Below, piece after piece: positions 16,091 through 24,634 of a stretch of 64,000 nucleotides of DNA. The translations under genes were made by a program, and so were the position numbers. Location of the stretch: NCBI RefSeq assembly GCF_030503675.1, contig NZ_CP129964.1, forward strand, positions 1,488,001 through 1,552,000. Direction: 5' to 3'. Below the pieces are notes generated by a model, which did no database searches, was not told where the DNA came from, and saw nothing but the letters and a program-made list of their open reading frames with translations. Numbering within the stretch: the first letter of the stretch is position 1; every line of letters begins with the position of its first letter. This DNA comes from Lutimonas zeaxanthinifaciens (GTDB taxonomy: Bacteria; Bacteroidota; Bacteroidia; Flavobacteriales; Flavobacteriaceae).

Positions 16091-17439
16091 TTTGAATTCG
16101 ATTTTTTATCTGTTGATTCCGGTTGATAATAATTTGGAGGAAACCCATTTAATTTTCTCCAGATTTCGTACCAGATAGGCACATCATTCAGTAGAGCGAG
16201 GGTCCTGGCCCCTGAACCGATTCGAATGGCCTCGGGCCATTCACGATCCTCCTTGTCAGGAGCCAAAAGCACTCTGTACTTACCATTGTCACGAATGAAA
16301 TTCTCAATGGCCACAACACGGGCCCCATAGGTTCCGTAAGACATGCCTGGCCATCCGCTAAAAACAATTGCGGGCCAGCCGTCGAACTGAACTCTAACTT
16401 CTTCCCCTATGTGGAGTAAAGGAAGATCGATCGGATCGACAAAGGTTTCAACGGCCAGTTCATAGTTATATGGCATAATGGTTACCAAGCGTTCCCCTTC
16501 TTTAAAAGTTTCTCCAATACCTGATACGATTGCCCTGTTGATATATCCATCCTGGGGAGCTGTAATATATTGCAGGTTTTTCCTTTTCTCGTAATTCGAA
16601 TATGAGTTTTCCAGTTTTGAAACCTGTGCCTTGGTTTCATACTGATTAGATCGGGCCGTGAACATGTCGCTTTCAACCTTTGAAATTTTGTCGGTGTATG
16701 TAGCATCAATCGTTGAAAGATCGAGTTCCGCATTCAATACATTGTTTTTACTGACAAGTAATTTGTTTTGCTGTGAGATAAGCTTGGCTTGTGCCTCCTG
16801 AAGTTTTAACCGTTTTAATTCCAGGTCATTAACTGACTTCAGTCCTTCGTTTTGAAGTGTTTCTGTACGGTCATATTGTTTTTGAGCGATGTCTATCTGT
16901 GTCTCAGCAGCCTGCAAATCAATACTGTCACTTTTTACTTTGAGTCGTGATTGCTGTACTTTGTTCCTGGCTTGCTGGATTTTTAAAATCCACTCTTTTT
17001 TCAGTGCATTAATCTGGTTTTCAAGAGATTGAACCTTATTGTTGTAAGCATCTATGGAAGAGCTCTTAGCATCGATTTGAGTCTGGGTTCGACCGAGAAG
17101 CTGGTCATCAAAATATTCGCTTTTAATTTCGGATACGAATAGAATCGTGTCTCCCTTTTTAACTAAATCACCTTCTTTAACAAACCAACTTTCAACGCGT
17201 CCGGGAAGCTGCGACTGAATGCTTTGGGGTCTTTGATCTGGTTTTAAGGTAGTAACCTTTCCAATGCCCGCAATATTTTGGGTCCATGGCAGAAACAAAG
17301 TGATGATTGTTAGAATGGCCAGGGCCATTAAAAACCTGTTCAGTGTTTTGTGCTCGTCAGTTTCCATTACCTTTTGGGCTGAAGTGTATTTATCCAGGGA
17401 AACCTTTTTATTGACTGGGTTTTTCGATATATTAAGCAT
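16087..17439 (-). CDS. HlyD-family periplasmic adaptor (membrane fusion protein)
   Basis: This 450-residue protein has one membrane anchor near residues 36-52 ('FLMALAILTIITLFLPWTQ'). A biotinyl-lipoyl half-domain follows ('QSQLPGRVESWFVKEGDLVKKGDTILFVSE', near 92-120), then long coiled-coil helices (about 130-270), then the second lipoyl half and beta-barrel ('ITAPQDGYINRAIVSGIGETFKEGERLVTIMP', 'EEVRVQFDGWPAIVFSGWPG'). It bridges the inner-membrane ABC protein to TolC. It overlaps the ABC gene by 8 bp upstream and the TolC gene by 4 bp downstream, so all three are translated as a unit. Confidence 0.93.
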   Translation of the reverse strand: MLNISKNPVNKKVSLDKYTSAQKVMETDEHKTLNRFLMALAILTIITLFLPWTQNIAGIGKVTTLKPDQRPQSIQSQLPGRVESWFVKEGDLVKKGDTILFVSEIKSEYFDDQLLGRTQTQIDAKSSSIDAYNNKVQSLENQINALKKEWILKIQQARNKVQQSRLKVKSDSIDLQAAETQIDIAQKQYDRTETLQNEGLKSVNDLELKRLKLQEAQAKLISQQNKLLVSKNNVLNAELDLSTIDATYTDKISKVESDMFTARSNQYETKAQVSKLENSYSNYEKRKNLQYITAPQDGYINRAIVSGIGETFKEGERLVTIMPYNYELAVETFVDPIDLPLLHIGEEVRVQFDGWPAIVFSGWPGMSYGTYGARVVAIENFIRDNGKYRVLLAPDKEDREWPEAIRIGSGARTLALLNDVPIWYEIWRKLNGFPPNYYQPESTDKKSNSK

Positions 17440-19099
17440 GGGTTTGATTTTTTAAGTTTCCGTTTTGCAACGTTAAATGAATACTGCAATGTTTTTTCCA
17501 CAAGGGATCCTTATCTGCCACAATCACAGCCCATGTCTGAGAAGAATCAGTAAGCATGGAAACAATCAATTGTTTGTCAGCTTGATTAAATGGCTCCAGT
17601 AAATTTTCCAGTATGAGTAGTTTTGGCTTTTTAAGAATCGCCCTGGCTAAAAGGATTTTCTTTGAAATACTCGAGGGAATCTGCTTACCCTCCGGATGAA
17701 TTATCGTGTTAAGGCCATTGTTTTGCTGCTTTAAGAATTCCACTAAATTCACGTTTTTGATCACCTTAAGGATTTCTTTATCAGTTATTTCTTCACTTCC
17801 AAAGGTTAGGTTATCTCTCAAGGTTCCTTCAAATGGGGTTTCCTCGGACAAAACAATACCCAGATTTGATCTGTAATGATTTAAATTCATACCGCTAATG
17901 GAAAATCCATTAACATTCATGTTTCCTGATGACGGTTCAACCAAGCCTGAAATTAGTTTTAGCAAGGTAGATTTACCAGATCCACTTTCTCCTTGGAAAA
18001 GGATTCGGCTATTGTGTTTAATGTCCAGACTCAAATTACTGAGTATGGGATCTTTCTTGTCCTTGACGGCATAACTCAGATCGGATAATTCAATTGAAAA
18101 TTCGGATGAGAAGTCAGGTTTTTCACCATTTTGACTCTCAAGTTCCTTATCGACCACTTGTCCGAGCTTTTCAGTTGAGGTAATGAGGTCATATAGGGGT
18201 TCCAGGCCAAGAATCAATTTTTCTACCGATGAAATGACAAGTAAAATGATGATTTCAGCGGCGACAAACTGACCGATATTCATTTCCTGTTCCAACACCA
18301 GAATCCCACCGATAATAAGTAATACGGCGGTAACAATCACTTTAAATCCGATCATTTGAATAAATTGTAAGACGAGAACCTTAAAATGCCTGTCCCTGGC
18401 ATCCAGGTATTCTGACACAAGCAGGTCATTCTTTTGTAATGCCAGGCTTGTCCTTCCGGAAACCTTAAAACTGACCAGTGTTCTTGCCGTTTCCTGAATC
18501 CAGTGAGCCACTTTGTATTTTATCTTGGATTCCTCAAGACTGGTTACCAGACCTTTTCTCGCTGTAAATCGAAATAAGGTATACACCAAAACAAGCAGGA
18601 GTATGCCGAATATGATAAAAAAAGGATGATAAAAAGAAAGAAGGATCAAAGCAAAAAGGATTTGTAACAAAGCCGTCGGAACATCTACAAGGATCTTTGC
18701 GAGCCCTTTTTGTATGGATAGGGTATCGAAAAATCGATTAGCCAACTCGGGAGGGTAGGAATTTCTCAACTCATCCAGTTTGATTTTTGGAAATCGATAA
18801 CTTAACTCAAAGGATGCTCGGGTAAAGATGCGCCTTTGTAATGATTCAATGATTCTTAATTGCATGAGCTGTAAGGCGCCGGTAAATAATACACCGATGG
18901 TTACCAGGGAAACCAATACAATCCATGATGAGGAAATCTGGGCACCTTGGATCAAGTTAATAATAGCTTGGATACCTAAAGGTAAAGACAATCCTACCAG
19001 GCCGGAAAAAATTGCGTAATAAAATATTTGTGATATGCTTTTTTTTTCTAATTCGAGCAAGTTTATCAGTCTTTTCCAGGGGGTTAGGATATTTTCCAT
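17432..19099 (-). CDS. ABC exporter subunit (fused permease-ATPase) with degenerate catalytic motifs
   Basis: This 555-residue protein is a type I-secretion-like ABC half-transporter without an N-terminal C39 peptidase. The membrane domain (about 20-300) is followed by a nucleotide-binding domain with an intact Walker A 'GESGSGKST' (about 371-379). Other motifs are altered. The place of the LSGGQ signature reads 'IPSSISKKILLARAIL' (about 475). The Walker B end reads 'LLILENLLEPF' (about 500), where Asp-Glu would be expected. The H-loop region reads 'WAVIVADKDP' (about 528), with no histidine. It may bind ATP but hydrolyse it poorly, or need a partner subunit. It is first gene of an ABC-HlyD-TolC operon; the cargo is unknown. 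Confidence 0.9.
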   Translation of the reverse strand: MENILTPWKRLINLLELEKKSISQIFYYAIFSGLVGLSLPLGIQAIINLIQGAQISSSWIVLVSLVTIGVLFTGALQLMQLRIIESLQRRIFTRASFELSYRFPKIKLDELRNSYPPELANRFFDTLSIQKGLAKILVDVPTALLQILFALILLSFYHPFFIIFGILLLVLVYTLFRFTARKGLVTSLEESKIKYKVAHWIQETARTLVSFKVSGRTSLALQKNDLLVSEYLDARDRHFKVLVLQFIQMIGFKVIVTAVLLIIGGILVLEQEMNIGQFVAAEIIILLVISSVEKLILGLEPLYDLITSTEKLGQVVDKELESQNGEKPDFSSEFSIELSDLSYAVKDKKDPILSNLSLDIKHNSRILFQGESGSGKSTLLKLISGLVEPSSGNMNVNGFSISGMNLNHYRSNLGIVLSEETPFEGTLRDNLTFGSEEITDKEILKVIKNVNLVEFLKQQNNGLNTIIHPEGKQIPSSISKKILLARAILKKPKLLILENLLEPFNQADKQLIVSMLTDSSQTWAVIVADKDPLWKKHCSIHLTLQNGNLKNQTHA

Positions 19100-19118
19100 T
19101 TTATAAAATTTTTAAGAG

Positions 19119-19162
19119 CAAATATAATAGTAAAACTATTACATATAATAGTAAAAGTATTA
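19119..19162 (-). promoter_or_regulatory. Promoter and tandem operator array of the ABC-HlyD-TolC operon
   Basis: The minus strand carries TATATTTG (19119-19126), 20 bp before the ABC ATG. Overlapping and upstream of it are two 17-bp inverted repeats, TAATAGT-AAA-ACTATTA (19125-19141, perfect) and TAATAGTAAAAGTATTA (19146-19162, one arm changed), 21 bp apart. The four half-sites have centres about 10-11 bp apart and so lie on one face of the helix. A dimeric regulator is inferred; it is not identified. Confidence 0.7.
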
Positions 19163-19361
19163 ATTTATTGTTAATAAGTTTAAAAAAATATTTAAACAAC
19201 TATATACCAGATACTTAGATACAAAGATTTTTGTGCGTTTATATCCTGTTTTCTAAAGATTTTATGAAAAAAGAGTTCTTTATTGGTATCTTGGTGTATA
19301 AATAAATTGTAAATTGTCAGGAAATCCAAAGGATTCTACACACACAATTTTTAAGAATACC

Positions 19362-20456
19362 ATGAAGTACATTAGTGAATTTAGAAATCCGGAGCTAACA
19401 AAAAAATATCTTCAGGACATAAAAGATACGGTAACACAACCCTGGTCTATTATGGAGGTTTGCGGGGGGCAGACCCATAGCCTTGTAAAAAATGGGATAC
19501 TTGATCTGCTTCCTAAGGAGATTAATATGATTCATGGCCCTGGCTGCCCGGTTTGCGTGACTCCTTTGAACCTGATTGATAAGGCCGTTCATCTGGCCCT
19601 GGAAAAAAATGTGATTTTATGCTCTTTTGGAGATATGTTAAGGGTGCCTGGATCGAAGAAAAGTTTATTGGAAGCAAGGGCAGAGGGGGGTGATATCAGA
19701 ATTTTATACTCTCCGTTGGAAGCTGTCAAAATTGCAGAGGAAAACCCGGAAAAAGAAGTTGTATTCTTTGCAGTGGGATTTGAAACTACCGCTCCTGCGA
19801 ATGCCTTGTCGGTAGCACATGCCCATAAAAAAGGCATCAAAAATTACTCCATACTTGCCTCCCATGTTCTTGTCCCCCCTGCCATACAGGCTGTCATCGA
19901 TGACGAGGAAAGTAAGATTGACGGATTTTTGGCGGCAGGGCACGTCTGTACGATCATGGGAACTTCAGAGTATCATCCCTTATCTGAAAAATATAAGGTA
20001 CCGATTGTTGTAACCGGATTTGAACCCGTTGATCTGGTTCAGGGGATCCTGATGGTTGTACAGCAGCTGGAGAACAGCAAAGCAAAAGTTGAGAATCAGT
20101 ATGCGAGAATTGTTAAGGAAGAAGGTAATTTAGAAGCCAAGAAAATGATTGCTGAGATCTTTGAGGTGGACCACCAATTCTGGAGAGGTATTGGCGAAAT
20201 TCCGGATAGTGGGTATGTGGTCAAAGAAAAATATGCCCAATATGACGCCGTACGGAAATTTGATATTTCCATTGAGAAGGTACCTGAGAATCCGGATTGC
20301 ATTTCGGGTTTGATCATGAAGGGAATAAAAAAACCGTATGAATGTGAGCAGTTCGGTATTAAGTGTAATCCTTCCAATCCTTTGGGAGCTCCCATGGTGA
20401 GCAGTGAAGGAGCCTGTGCCGCATATTATCACTTTTCAGACAAAGTTGAGGTTTAG
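19362..20456 (+). CDS. hypD: [NiFe]-hydrogenase maturation protein HypD
   Basis: This protein of about 364 residues contains all HypD landmarks: 'VCGGQTH' (residues 33-39), 'HGPGCPVCVTP' (58-68), 'FGDMLRVPGS', 'YSPLEA', 'FFAVGFETTAP', 'GHVCTIMG' and 'VVTGFEPVDLV'. The C-terminal cysteines of the [4Fe-4S] region are present ('NPDCISG', 'PYECEQFGIKCNP', 'SSEGACAAYY'). HypD with HypC assembles the Fe(CN)2CO unit of [NiFe]-hydrogenase. The start is the ATG at 19362; the longer frame begins at a TTG with no family similarity. HypC, normally encoded just upstream, is not found here. Confidence 0.97.
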   Translation: MKYISEFRNPELTKKYLQDIKDTVTQPWSIMEVCGGQTHSLVKNGILDLLPKEINMIHGPGCPVCVTPLNLIDKAVHLALEKNVILCSFGDMLRVPGSKKSLLEARAEGGDIRILYSPLEAVKIAEENPEKEVVFFAVGFETTAPANALSVAHAHKKGIKNYSILASHVLVPPAIQAVIDDEESKIDGFLAAGHVCTIMGTSEYHPLSEKYKVPIVVTGFEPVDLVQGILMVVQQLENSKAKVENQYARIVKEEGNLEAKKMIAEIFEVDHQFWRGIGEIPDSGYVVKEKYAQYDAVRKFDISIEKVPENPDCISGLIMKGIKKPYECEQFGIKCNPSNPLGAPMVSSEGACAAYYHFSDKVEV

Positions 20457-20498
20457 CCTCTTAATTCAAATAAAAGTTTAGTCTCCAAATCCAAATAC

Positions 20499-21560
20499 AT
20501 GTCGAAAAAACCAAACAAGAAGATCGAGCTGCAATGTCCGATGCCTAAATTAGATTTTGATGTCATTACCTTGGGCCATGGAAGTGGAGGGGTGTTGACC
20601 AACAAGTTACTTGATACTGGGGTTTTTGATTTGTTGAGCAATGAAATTTTGGATGAGCGGCATGATGGGGCATTTTTGAAACTTGAAGGTGAAATTGCAT
20701 TTTCTACCGATAGCTTTATTGTTTCACCTATTTTTTTTCCCGGGGGTAATATCGGGGAACTGGCAGTAAATGGTACAGTCAATGACCTGGCCGTTTGCGG
20801 AGCCATCCCAAAATACCTTTCACTTGGTTTTATTATTGAGGAAGGATTGAAAGTTTCTGAATTCTGGGAGATTTTGATTTCGATCAAATCGGCTTGTGAA
20901 CAGGCAGGTGTCCAGGTGGTTACCGGGGATACGAAAGTAGTTGAAAAGGGAAAGGGAGACAAGATATTCATTAACACAACAGGAATTGGATATATACATC
21001 CCAAGGCATCTATCCATACAAGAAATGTTAAAGCTGGGGATAAGATCATTCTGAGCGGACAACTGGCATCACATGGCATGGCGATCATGTCTGTACGAGA
21101 GGGGCTCGAATTTGAATCCGAGATCCAGAGTGATACGGCCAATCTCAATCATGTGATCAAGAAAATGCTTGACCTATATGGTCAGGACATACATCTGCTA
21201 ACCGATCCAACCCGAGGCGGAGTAGCCACGGTATTGAAAGAAACAGCGGATTCCATCTCGCTGGGCATTGAGATCTACCAAAAGAATTTGGCAGTGGACA
21301 AACAGGTCGAGAGCGCATGCGAATTGCTTGGCCTCGATCCGCTGTATGTGGCCAATGAAGGCCTTTTTATTAGCTTTGTTGATCGCAAAATTGCAGATCA
21401 GTATCTGGCCTCGCTTCGGCAAGATGAACTTGGTAAACATGCTCGAATCATTGGGGAGGTTGTCAACGACCATCCACGTCAGGTGATCATGGAAAGTGCT
21501 ATAGGAGGCAAACGCGTCATCAGTATGCTTCCAGGGGAGCAGTTACCACGTATTTGTTAA
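20499..21560 (+). CDS. hypE: Hydrogenase maturation carbamoyl dehydratase HypE
   Basis: This 353-residue PurM/SelD-like ATP-binding protein ends in the diagnostic 'PRIC', whose cysteine is carbamoylated by HypF and dehydrated to the thiocyanate that donates cyanide to the iron. Other landmarks are 'LGHGSGG' near residue 27, 'FSTDSFIVSP', 'GNIGELAVNGTVNDLAVCGA', 'VVTGDTKVV' and 'DPTRGGVATVLKE'. It lies 42 bp behind hypD and is clearly in the same operon. HypF, which HypE needs, is not encoded within the window. Confidence 0.97.
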   Translation: MSKKPNKKIELQCPMPKLDFDVITLGHGSGGVLTNKLLDTGVFDLLSNEILDERHDGAFLKLEGEIAFSTDSFIVSPIFFPGGNIGELAVNGTVNDLAVCGAIPKYLSLGFIIEEGLKVSEFWEILISIKSACEQAGVQVVTGDTKVVEKGKGDKIFINTTGIGYIHPKASIHTRNVKAGDKIILSGQLASHGMAIMSVREGLEFESEIQSDTANLNHVIKKMLDLYGQDIHLLTDPTRGGVATVLKETADSISLGIEIYQKNLAVDKQVESACELLGLDPLYVANEGLFISFVDRKIADQYLASLRQDELGKHARIIGEVVNDHPRQVIMESAIGGKRVISMLPGEQLPRIC

Positions 21561-21673
21561 AGTGTGTTTGGCAATTATCCTGAGATTTACCTGTCTTACC
21601 AGTTTGTTTTTCCTTATATCCAGATTTGATCTGAAGTATTCTTGTTAAATTTCATGAGTTAAAATGAATTTTT

Positions 21674-21716
21674 GTTCAACTATATTTCGATATAGTTAAA
21701 CAAAATATTATATTTA
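21674..21716 (+). promoter_or_regulatory. Palindrome and -7-like box upstream of the DUF2452 operon
   Basis: AACTATAT-TTCG-ATATAGTT (21678-21697) is a perfect inverted repeat that extends, after one mismatch, to TGTT/AACA. It is followed by TATATTTA (21709-21716), which matches the -7 consensus except in the last base. The ATG is 27 bp farther. This looks like an operator upstream of the core promoter. Confidence 0.55.
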
Positions 21717-21742
21717 CGCTTTCATAACCTTAATCGAGAAAA

Positions 21743-22147
21743 ATGGAGAAGAAAAAAATTCCTGATAATGTGGTTTTCAATTTTGAAAAGCAACAGTATG
21801 ATGCGGCTTTAAAGGCTTATTCTACATCTGTTGGTGCGCCAAAGATCACGATTAGTGATACGGCTGATTGGAAAAACAGAGGTGTCAATAATTTGAATAA
21901 CAGGGTTCAGGCCAAGTATTCGGAACTGAAGAATGAATATGAGAAGATGATGACTCAATTTGAATACAACCGTCTGATATACGAATCCAGGTTTTCTTTT
22001 GAGCCCATCATTGGTAAGACATACCATCTTTACAAAAGGGAAAACGGAGAAACTTTTTTATCCATAATTGCCCCGGAGGAATGCAACTTTAGTTCAATGG
22101 GTAGTTTTTATCTGAATGCGGAACAAATCTGGGAAAAAATAGATTAA
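21743..22147 (+). CDS. DUF2452 domain protein
   Basis: This 134-residue soluble protein fits the DUF2452 family: 'KIPDNVVFNFEKQQYDAALKAYSTSVGAPKI' at the start, 'EYEKMMTQFEYNRLIYESRFSFEPIIGKTYHLYKR' in the middle, and 'LSIIAPEEC' near the end. No catalytic motif is evident. The next gene starts two bases after its stop, so the two form an operon. Proteins of this type and of the next gene's family often lie near photolyase or cryptochrome genes in marine bacteria. I recall this from general knowledge, and no photolyase is visible here. Confidence 0.8.
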   Translation: MEKKKIPDNVVFNFEKQQYDAALKAYSTSVGAPKITISDTADWKNRGVNNLNNRVQAKYSELKNEYEKMMTQFEYNRLIYESRFSFEPIIGKTYHLYKRENGETFLSIIAPEECNFSSMGSFYLNAEQIWEKID

Positions 22148-22148
22148 A

Positions 22149-22427
22149 ATGGATTCATTGACATTAAGACAATTAGATCGAATCATTGAAATGGCCTGGG
22201 AGGACAGAACTCCTTTTGAAGCTATATTATTTCAGTTTGGATTATCTGAAAAGGATGTGATCAAATTAATGAGATCAAACCTTAGGGAATCCGCATTTAA
22301 ACGTTGGAGGAAACGGGTAAACAGTGGGGTGAGTCAAAAGCATTTGAAAAAAAGAAATCCGGGAATCGATCGATTTAAATCTGCGAGTCAGAGGATAATC
22401 TCTCAAAACAGGATAAGCAAAAGATAA
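22149..22427 (+). CDS. TIGR03643/DUF2805 family small protein
   Basis: This 92-residue basic protein carries the highly conserved core 'LDRIIEMAWEDRTPFEAILFQFGLSEKDVIKLMRSNL' (residues about 9-45), followed by 'FKRWRKRV' and a basic tail. The helix-turn-helix-like layout and basic C-terminus make nucleic-acid binding conceivable, but the function of this family is unknown. It sits between the DUF2452 gene and the FAD oxidoreductase gene in one tight operon. Confidence 0.85.
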   Translation: MDSLTLRQLDRIIEMAWEDRTPFEAILFQFGLSEKDVIKLMRSNLRESAFKRWRKRVNSGVSQKHLKKRNPGIDRFKSASQRIISQNRISKR

Positions 22428-22444
22428 TCACTTTTTGTAAGCAA

Positions 22445-23698
22445 ATGGATAAGAAGGATGTCAAAATACATATTATTGGTGCCGGAATCAGCGGATTGAT
22501 TGCTGCAAAGGTACTCGAGGATCACGGTTATAGTTCGATAATTCTTGAAGCTTCCGATCGAGTGGGTGGAAGAGTAAAATCCGATCTTGTTGAAGGGTTT
22601 GTCCTGGATGGAGGGTTTCAGGTACTGCTCACGGCTTATCCGGCTGCAAAGAAATATCTGGATTTTGAGGCCCTGAAGCTGCAAAAGTTTGTTCCCGGTG
22701 CCGCTATATTTAAAGATGGAAAACAAACTGTAATTGGAGACCCTTTGCGTGACTTTTCGCTGTTGTTCTCTTCATTATGGGCTGATGTTGGCTCCTTTGG
22801 CGATAAGATCAAAACTTTAAAACTTAATAATTACTTGAAGTCAAGGACCTTGAAGGAAATTTTTGATTCTCCTGAAAAGACAACTTTGGAATATTTACAG
22901 GAGTATGGGTTTTCCGAGCCAATGATCGAACTGTTTTTCAGGCCATTTTTTGCAGGGATCTATTTGGAGCCGGATTTGAGTACGTCCAGCAGAATGTTTG
23001 AGTTTGTCTATAAAATGTTTGGGGAAGGATATGCGGCTTTACCTCAAAACGGGATGGAGGAAATTCCGAAGCAGCTCAAGGGTCATTTGAAAAATACTTC
23101 GATACGGTTCAATTGTCCTGTCGCAAAAGTCAAGGATGGTGAAATTTTATTGCAAAATGGAGAAATAGTTGAAAGTGAGTTTACGATTGTTGCGAGTGAG
23201 GCCGGCAGTTTGATCCAGAATTTAAAGAACCAGGAAATGTATTGGCAATCCTGTGATGCTCTCTATTTTAAAACAAAGGATAGCGTAATTGACGAGCCAT
23301 TGATAGGATTGATCCCTGGTAAAGATCGACTTGTAAATAATATTTTTTACCCAACGAGCTTTTCTCAGAAAGACTCGAGAGATTCTCAGTTGTTGTCCGT
23401 TACCATCGTTAAAGATCATAATTTTTCCAAGAAAGAACTAGTGGAAAGGGTCAAGGATGAACTCAAAGAGATCTGTGGAATTGAACATGCGACATTTCTT
23501 AAACATTATCCTATTAAAAAAGCCTTGCCACGATTGAACAGCCTGCGCTATGAGATGTTACCCTCGGAAACCAGATTGACCTCAACTATTTTTCTGGCAG
23601 GGGACACCCAATTGAACCCGTCATTAAATGCAGCCATGATCTCGGGAGAACGAGCCGCATTGGGATTGATTGAGACCATAGACGGTGTGAGGCAATAG
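22445..23698 (+). CDS. FAD-dependent amine-oxidase-like oxidoreductase
   Basis: This 417-residue protein has an N-terminal dinucleotide-binding motif 'IHIIGAGISGLIAAKVLEDHG' and the second FAD motif 'LEASDRVGGRVKSD' (near residues 34-47). The C-terminal FAD motif is 'TIFLAGDTQLNPSLNAAMISGERAA' (near 380-405). This layout is that of the amine oxidase / protoporphyrinogen oxidase / phytoene desaturase superfamily. The substrate is not evident. It is third in the operon with the DUF2452 and TIGR03643 genes, 17 bp behind the latter. Confidence 0.87.
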   Translation: MDKKDVKIHIIGAGISGLIAAKVLEDHGYSSIILEASDRVGGRVKSDLVEGFVLDGGFQVLLTAYPAAKKYLDFEALKLQKFVPGAAIFKDGKQTVIGDPLRDFSLLFSSLWADVGSFGDKIKTLKLNNYLKSRTLKEIFDSPEKTTLEYLQEYGFSEPMIELFFRPFFAGIYLEPDLSTSSRMFEFVYKMFGEGYAALPQNGMEEIPKQLKGHLKNTSIRFNCPVAKVKDGEILLQNGEIVESEFTIVASEAGSLIQNLKNQEMYWQSCDALYFKTKDSVIDEPLIGLIPGKDRLVNNIFYPTSFSQKDSRDSQLLSVTIVKDHNFSKKELVERVKDELKEICGIEHATFLKHYPIKKALPRLNSLRYEMLPSETRLTSTIFLAGDTQLNPSLNAAMISGERAALGLIETIDGVRQ

Positions 23699-23712
23699 TT
23701 TTTTATTGCGGT

Positions 23713-24378
23713 TCAGGCATTGAAAGCTTTGATCTTTTCAAGACGCATGGCAAAAGGTACCTTGTTGTGATCAAAGGTATATTCAATGGAACTATCGAAT
23801 TCAATCGTTTGCAAAAGATTCAAATCCTTCATTTTTAATTTCGCTTCCAGATCGTTTTTTAATCTTTTATCGAGTATGAGCTGAATACTGCCATAGTATA
23901 ATTCCGTAATCATGTAAACCCTTCGAATTTTCCCGTCGTAGGCCTTCCAATTGTCCTCTTTTAAAATCTCCAGATAATTGTCAATTCGAATACGATTGAT
24001 ATTTGACATCGTTCTGACCTGAAGGTTTCCAAAGTGAAATTTGCTGACCTTTTCAATTTCAAAATCAATTTCAAGTTCACCAATCAGCGGGTGTTCAAGG
24101 GTGCTAATGACATTGGTTTCGAGTTGAATGACCCGGTCTGCGAGGTGAGCCGTTTTAATTTTTTCCTTGTGTAGCTCCTTAATTCCCTGCAGCCAGTTTT
24201 GTTTGCTAATAATTCCCGCATCCAGAAATGCATTATAAATATTTTCAGACATTCCGGGATGATCAAATTTAGGTTTTCCTATGATGGGGTCCCAAACCAG
24301 ATTGCCGAGAATAATGTTTTCATGCGAAGCCGGGATGAGTTCTAAATTATATTTGTTCCTGAATTTTTTGATCTCCAT
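23713..24378 (-). CDS. Hypothetical protein
   Basis: This is a 221-residue soluble protein without signal peptide or membrane segments. I do not recognise its family. It begins 'KKFRNKYNLELIPASHENIILGNLVWDPIIG', contains 'LADRVIQLETNVISTLEHPLIGE' and ends 'FAMRLEKIKAFNA'. Alternating hydrophobic pattern and many charged residues suggest a mixed alpha/beta fold. It is convergent with the FAD oxidoreductase gene, 14 bp away, and is transcribed away from the two-component operon; it may share that intergenic regulatory region. Confidence 0.65.
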   Translation of the reverse strand: MEIKKFRNKYNLELIPASHENIILGNLVWDPIIGKPKFDHPGMSENIYNAFLDAGIISKQNWLQGIKELHKEKIKTAHLADRVIQLETNVISTLEHPLIGELEIDFEIEKVSKFHFGNLQVRTMSNINRIRIDNYLEILKEDNWKAYDGKIRRVYMITELYYGSIQLILDKRLKNDLEAKLKMKDLNLLQTIEFDSSIEYTFDHNKVPFAMRLEKIKAFNA

Positions 24379-24427
24379 GTCTTAATGGGATTTTTTTATG
24401 AAGATACTTCGCTCCGGAAAGATAAGG

Positions 24428-24525
24428 GTAAGGTAAAACCTTACTATGTGTAAGGAACATTTGAAATTATTTCTGAAAAGAAGAAATACCTTGCTTAGAG
24501 TTGATTTTCCTTACTCTGAGTAGGG
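24428..24525. promoter_or_regulatory. Array of GTAAGG half-sites upstream of the two-component operon
   Basis: GTAAGG (24428-24433), CCTTAC (24439-24444) and GTAAGG (24450-24455) alternate in orientation at exactly 11-bp steps. A fourth, CCTTAC (24509-24514), starts the inverted repeat CCTTACTC-T-GAGTAGGG (24509-24525, one mismatch). The region separates the hypothetical gene from the lipoprotein/kinase/regulator genes. Binding by the encoded response regulator is a reasonable guess only. Confidence 0.6.
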
Positions 24526-24634
24526 CTTTTGAGCAGAATTGCTGAGGTTCCAGCTGTAAATGAAAGAGAATATTGCGAAAAACTTTTGCAGTGGGTGGTT
24601 GATTTACTACCTTTTATTTCTAAAAAATCAAGAA

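Noticed and set aside
19125-19162. CRISPR-like repeat array
   Set aside because: Units are about 21 bp apart, only two copies, palindromic and overlapping a promoter; this is an operator pattern, and no CRISPR array or cas gene was seen anywhere.
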